This document shows, piece after piece, positions 6,320 to 7,622 of a stretch of DNA of 7,622 nucleotides. The first letter of the stretch is position 1; each line of letters starts with the position of its first letter. The position numbers and the translations under genes were made by a program. The notes under the pieces were generated by a model. The model was not told where the DNA came from and did no database searches. It was given only the letters and a program-made list of their open reading frames with translations. Origin of the DNA: Alphaproteobacteria bacterium MarineAlpha9_Bin7. Lineage in GTDB: Bacteria; Pseudomonadota; Alphaproteobacteria; UBA7887. The stretch covers positions 1 to 7,622 of the forward strand of contig PTKD01000092.1 of the NCBI GenBank assembly GCA_002938115.1, given 5' to 3'.

Positions 6320-6405
6320 ATTTTCCTCCAATATATGTATACCCTTCGCGAATCCTCCGGGCCGACCAGGTTTTTTAATTCCTCAATATTTTCTACAGTG
6401 CGCAT
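6316..6405 (-). CDS. Candidate 29-residue ORF overlapping the cupin start
   Basis: Minus-strand ATG at 6405 opens a 29-codon frame beginning MRTVENIEELKNLVGPED and ending ...YIYWRKI, with its TGA overlapping the cupin ATG as ATGA. The overlap suggests possible translational coupling. The SD before its ATG is weak (GGGG about 9 bases away). The first 18 residues look like the N-terminus of a MaoC-type dehydratase (a pattern such as ..EELK.LVG.E), after which the resemblance stops, so it could be a truncated remnant as easily as a leader peptide or chance frame. No function assigned. Confidence 0.3.
   Translation of the reverse strand: MRTVENIEELKNLVGPEDSRRVYIYWRKI
6325..6329 (-). promoter_or_regulatory. 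Ribosome binding site that fixes the cupin start at 6319
   Basis: Read on the minus strand this is GGAGG followed by AAAAT and ATG, a near-ideal SD with 5-base spacing. It supports the ATG at 6319 over the in-frame TTG at 6331, which lies upstream of the SD itself. Confidence 0.8.
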
Positions 6406-6442
6406 TGTTCCAGACCCCAACTAATATTTGACAGAGATCGGG

Positions 6443-6465
6443 ATTAATGTGTGGTATGCATTAAT
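6443..6465. promoter_or_regulatory. Inverted repeat in the divergent cupin/livG region, candidate operator
   Basis: ATTAATG (6443-6449) and CATTAAT (6459-6465) are exact reverse complements separated by 9 bases. The element lies between the minus-strand cupin gene and livG, the usual place for a regulator controlling both. A TTGACA (6428-6433) lies just upstream, and the palindrome would overlap the -10 area of any promoter built on it; however, the best -10-like hexamer (TATGCA 6455-6460) is 21 bases away, too far for a canonical promoter. The size and spacing suit a LysR- or TetR-type dimer site. Confidence 0.4.
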
Positions 6466-6562
6466 AAACAGTGAGATCCGCGTGTGCTACCTAAAATTTA
6501 TTTTTGGCATACGAGCAGTGAAAGTCTGCGTTCCCGTTAATTGGATGTAAGGGAGAACCCGA

Positions 6563-6637
6563 GTGAGGGAGGATGCTAGCGTGCGATTTGTGCTCTTTGT
6601 TTCTCGGACCCACCGGGTCTTCTCTAAGTTGGCATGA
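6563..6637 (+). CDS. Candidate 24-residue leader ORF coupled to livG
   Basis: GTG at 6563 is preceded by a strong SD, TAAGGGAG (6548-6555), at 7 bases. The frame runs 24 codons (MREDASVRFVLFVSRTHR then VFSKLA) and its TGA (6635-6637) overlaps the livG ATG (6634) as ATGA. A second in-frame GTG at 6581 also follows a purine-rich GAGGGAGG. livG itself has no good SD, so re-initiation after this short ORF would explain how livG is translated. The peptide resembles no family known to me. A chance frame remains possible. Confidence 0.4.
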   Translation: MREDASVRFVLFVSRTHRVFSKLA

Positions 6638-7401
6638 TGGCGCTGCTCGAAGTAGAAAACGTTGTCGTTCGGTTTGGCGGGATTGTTGCGCTGGATGGAG
6701 TGACCTTTGATATCCCTGAGGGTCAGATTGTTGGACTTATCGGGCCGAATGGAGCAGGAAAGACAACGCTATTTAATTGTTTGTCGCGTCTTTACACGCC
6801 GAATTCGGGCGATGTGTTGTTTAAGGGCAGCTCCATTTTAGGATTGCGGGCCGATAAAATTGCTTCTTTGGGCATAGGACGTACTTTTCAAAATTTAGCA
6901 CTTTTCTCTACGCTAAGTGTGTTGGATAACGTTTTAATTGGCGGTCATAGCCGGACCACGAGTGATACAATTTCTAATGCTTTCCGCTTACCTTGGGTCC
7001 GCCGTGAAGAGAACGAACTCATGGCTAAATCGATGGATCTGATAGAGTTTATGGGCTTGGCCGAGGTCGTAAATACATCGGTTGGGGCTTTGCCATTCCC
7101 ATATCAAAAGCGAGTGGAGATGGCGCGAGCTCTGGTCAGTGATCCTGAGCTGCTGCTTTTGGATGAGCCTGCCGGAGGTCTGAATCACGAAGAACTTGAT
7201 CACTTGATGGAGCAAATTCGTGACATCCGAACCAATCGTCAAATTACGGTGTTGTTGGTAGAGCACCATATGAGTTTGGTGATGCAGGTTTCAGATAAGG
7301 TTGTTGCGATTGATTTTGGCCGAAAAATCGCCGATGGCACTCCGACAGAGGTGCAGAATGATCCAAAAGTAATCGAAGCCTATTTGGGGACCTCTGAATA
7401 A
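6634..7401 (+). CDS. livG: Branched-chain amino acid-type ABC transporter ATP-binding protein LivG
   Basis: A 255-residue ATPase subunit of a HAAT-family (Liv) importer; it would work at the inner face of the membrane with LivF, the LivH/LivM permeases and a periplasmic binding protein. Motifs in order: Walker A GPNGAGKTT (37-45), Q-loop Gln86 in GRTFQN, signature region LPFPYQKRVEMARAL (153-167), Walker B LLLLDEPAGGLN (173-184) with catalytic Glu178, and H-loop His211. The LivG-specific insert between the Q-loop and the signature (about 100-150) and the C-terminal EAYLG are present. The signature departs from LSGGQ, with Pro-Phe-Pro-Tyr in place of Ser-Gly-Gly. The start is bounded by an in-frame TAA at 6625; ATG 6634 or 6637 may be used, neither with a good SD. 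livF follows with a one-base overlap. Transported solute unknown. Confidence 0.93.
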   Translation: MMALLEVENVVVRFGGIVALDGVTFDIPEGQIVGLIGPNGAGKTTLFNCLSRLYTPNSGDVLFKGSSILGLRADKIASLGIGRTFQNLALFSTLSVLDNVLIGGHSRTTSDTISNAFRLPWVRREENELMAKSMDLIEFMGLAEVVNTSVGALPFPYQKRVEMARALVSDPELLLLDEPAGGLNHEELDHLMEQIRDIRTNRQITVLLVEHHMSLVMQVSDKVVAIDFGRKIADGTPTEVQNDPKVIEAYLGTSE

Positions 7402-7622
7402 TGCCGTTTTTGGAAGTAAAGGGCCTCAAAGCCTATTATCGGCAGACCCAGGCGCTTTTCGGCTTAGACTTTGAACTGGAAGAAGGGTCAATTACCACGA
7501 TATTGGGGGCGAACGGTGCTGGTAAAACCACCACTCTACGCTCCATATGCCGGATGGTTCGTACCGAAGGTGAAATAAGGTTTGATGGAGATGATTTAAC
7601 AAGTCTCTCAACCGAGAACGTT
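7401..7622 (+). CDS. livF: LivF-type ABC transporter ATP-binding protein, 3' end outside window
   Basis: The ATG at 7401 shares one base with the livG stop (TAATG), a typical translationally coupled Liv arrangement. The 74 visible codons start MPFLEVKGLKAYYRQTQALF and contain Walker A GANGAGKTT (36-44), followed by TLRSICRM and a short loop, GEIRFDGDDLTSLS. This matches the shorter ATPase partner of LivG, usually about 230-240 residues; the Q-loop, signature and Walker B would lie beyond the window edge. The family call rests on position after livG and on the opening sequence. Confidence 0.9.
   Translation, partial: MPFLEVKGLKAYYRQTQALFGLDFELEEGSITTILGANGAGKTTTLRSICRMVRTEGEIRFDGDDLTSLSTENV

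Noticed and set aside
6210..6431. Plus-strand 73-residue frame across the start of the minus-strand cupin
   Set aside because: It is antisense to the cupin N-terminus, without an SD or a known motif.
6428..6460. TTGACA plus TATGCA as a promoter for livG
   Set aside because: Spacing of 21 bases is too long for a canonical promoter; recorded only as context for the inverted repeat.
1..7622. CRISPR array, tRNA, rRNA, insertion sequence or transposase
   Set aside because: No spaced direct repeats, cloverleaf, rRNA-like sequence, or transposase-like protein was seen on either strand.

Overview
The window is bacterial DNA of moderate GC content. It carries compact, SD-preceded genes of small-molecule catabolism and ends in a branched-chain-amino-acid-type (HAAT/Liv) ABC transporter operon. 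The families (Liv ATPases, crotonase, VOC, DehI-like, two-domain sulfurtransferase, cupins) are most often seen together in Pseudomonadota, particularly soil or marine Alphaproteobacteria. That placement is an inference with modest support; no rRNA, tRNA or phylogenetic marker is present.

Layout: positions 1-502 hold no gene I can name, although + frame 3 has long open stretches broken by stops and may be a decayed or partial gene. A PuuE-like polysaccharide-deacetylase-family gene lies at 503-1447 (minus). It is divergent from a plus-strand run: a VOC-fold protein (1643-2155), a DehI-like 2-haloacid-dehalogenase-family protein (2285-3112), a two-domain sulfurtransferase (3355-4218), an ECHDC3-like crotonase (4354-5160) and a cupin (5276-5806). 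That run ends at a probable intrinsic terminator (5826-5845). A second cupin (5906-6319, minus) converges on the first. Divergent from it, the transporter operon begins with livG (6634-7401), which overlaps livF by one base (TAATG); livF runs off the window at 7622.

How they may work together: the Liv-type ATPases would energise uptake of a small amino-acid-like or organic-acid-like solute, and the enzymes could process it (C-N hydrolysis by the deacetylase-like protein, C-halogen or similar chemistry by the DehI-like protein, sulfur transfer, CoA-thioester chemistry, cupin chemistry). No substrate can be read from the sequence. The plus-strand genes have gaps of about 115-240 bp, so they may be several transcription units rather than one tight operon.

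Most distinctive non-coding signals: a perfect 24-bp palindrome just inside the DehI-like gene; inverted repeats in both divergent intergenic regions (1537-1559 and 6443-6465) that look like regulator sites; and two unlisted short ORFs (6316-6405 minus, 6563-6637 plus), each ending in a four-base ATGA overlap with the start of the next gene.
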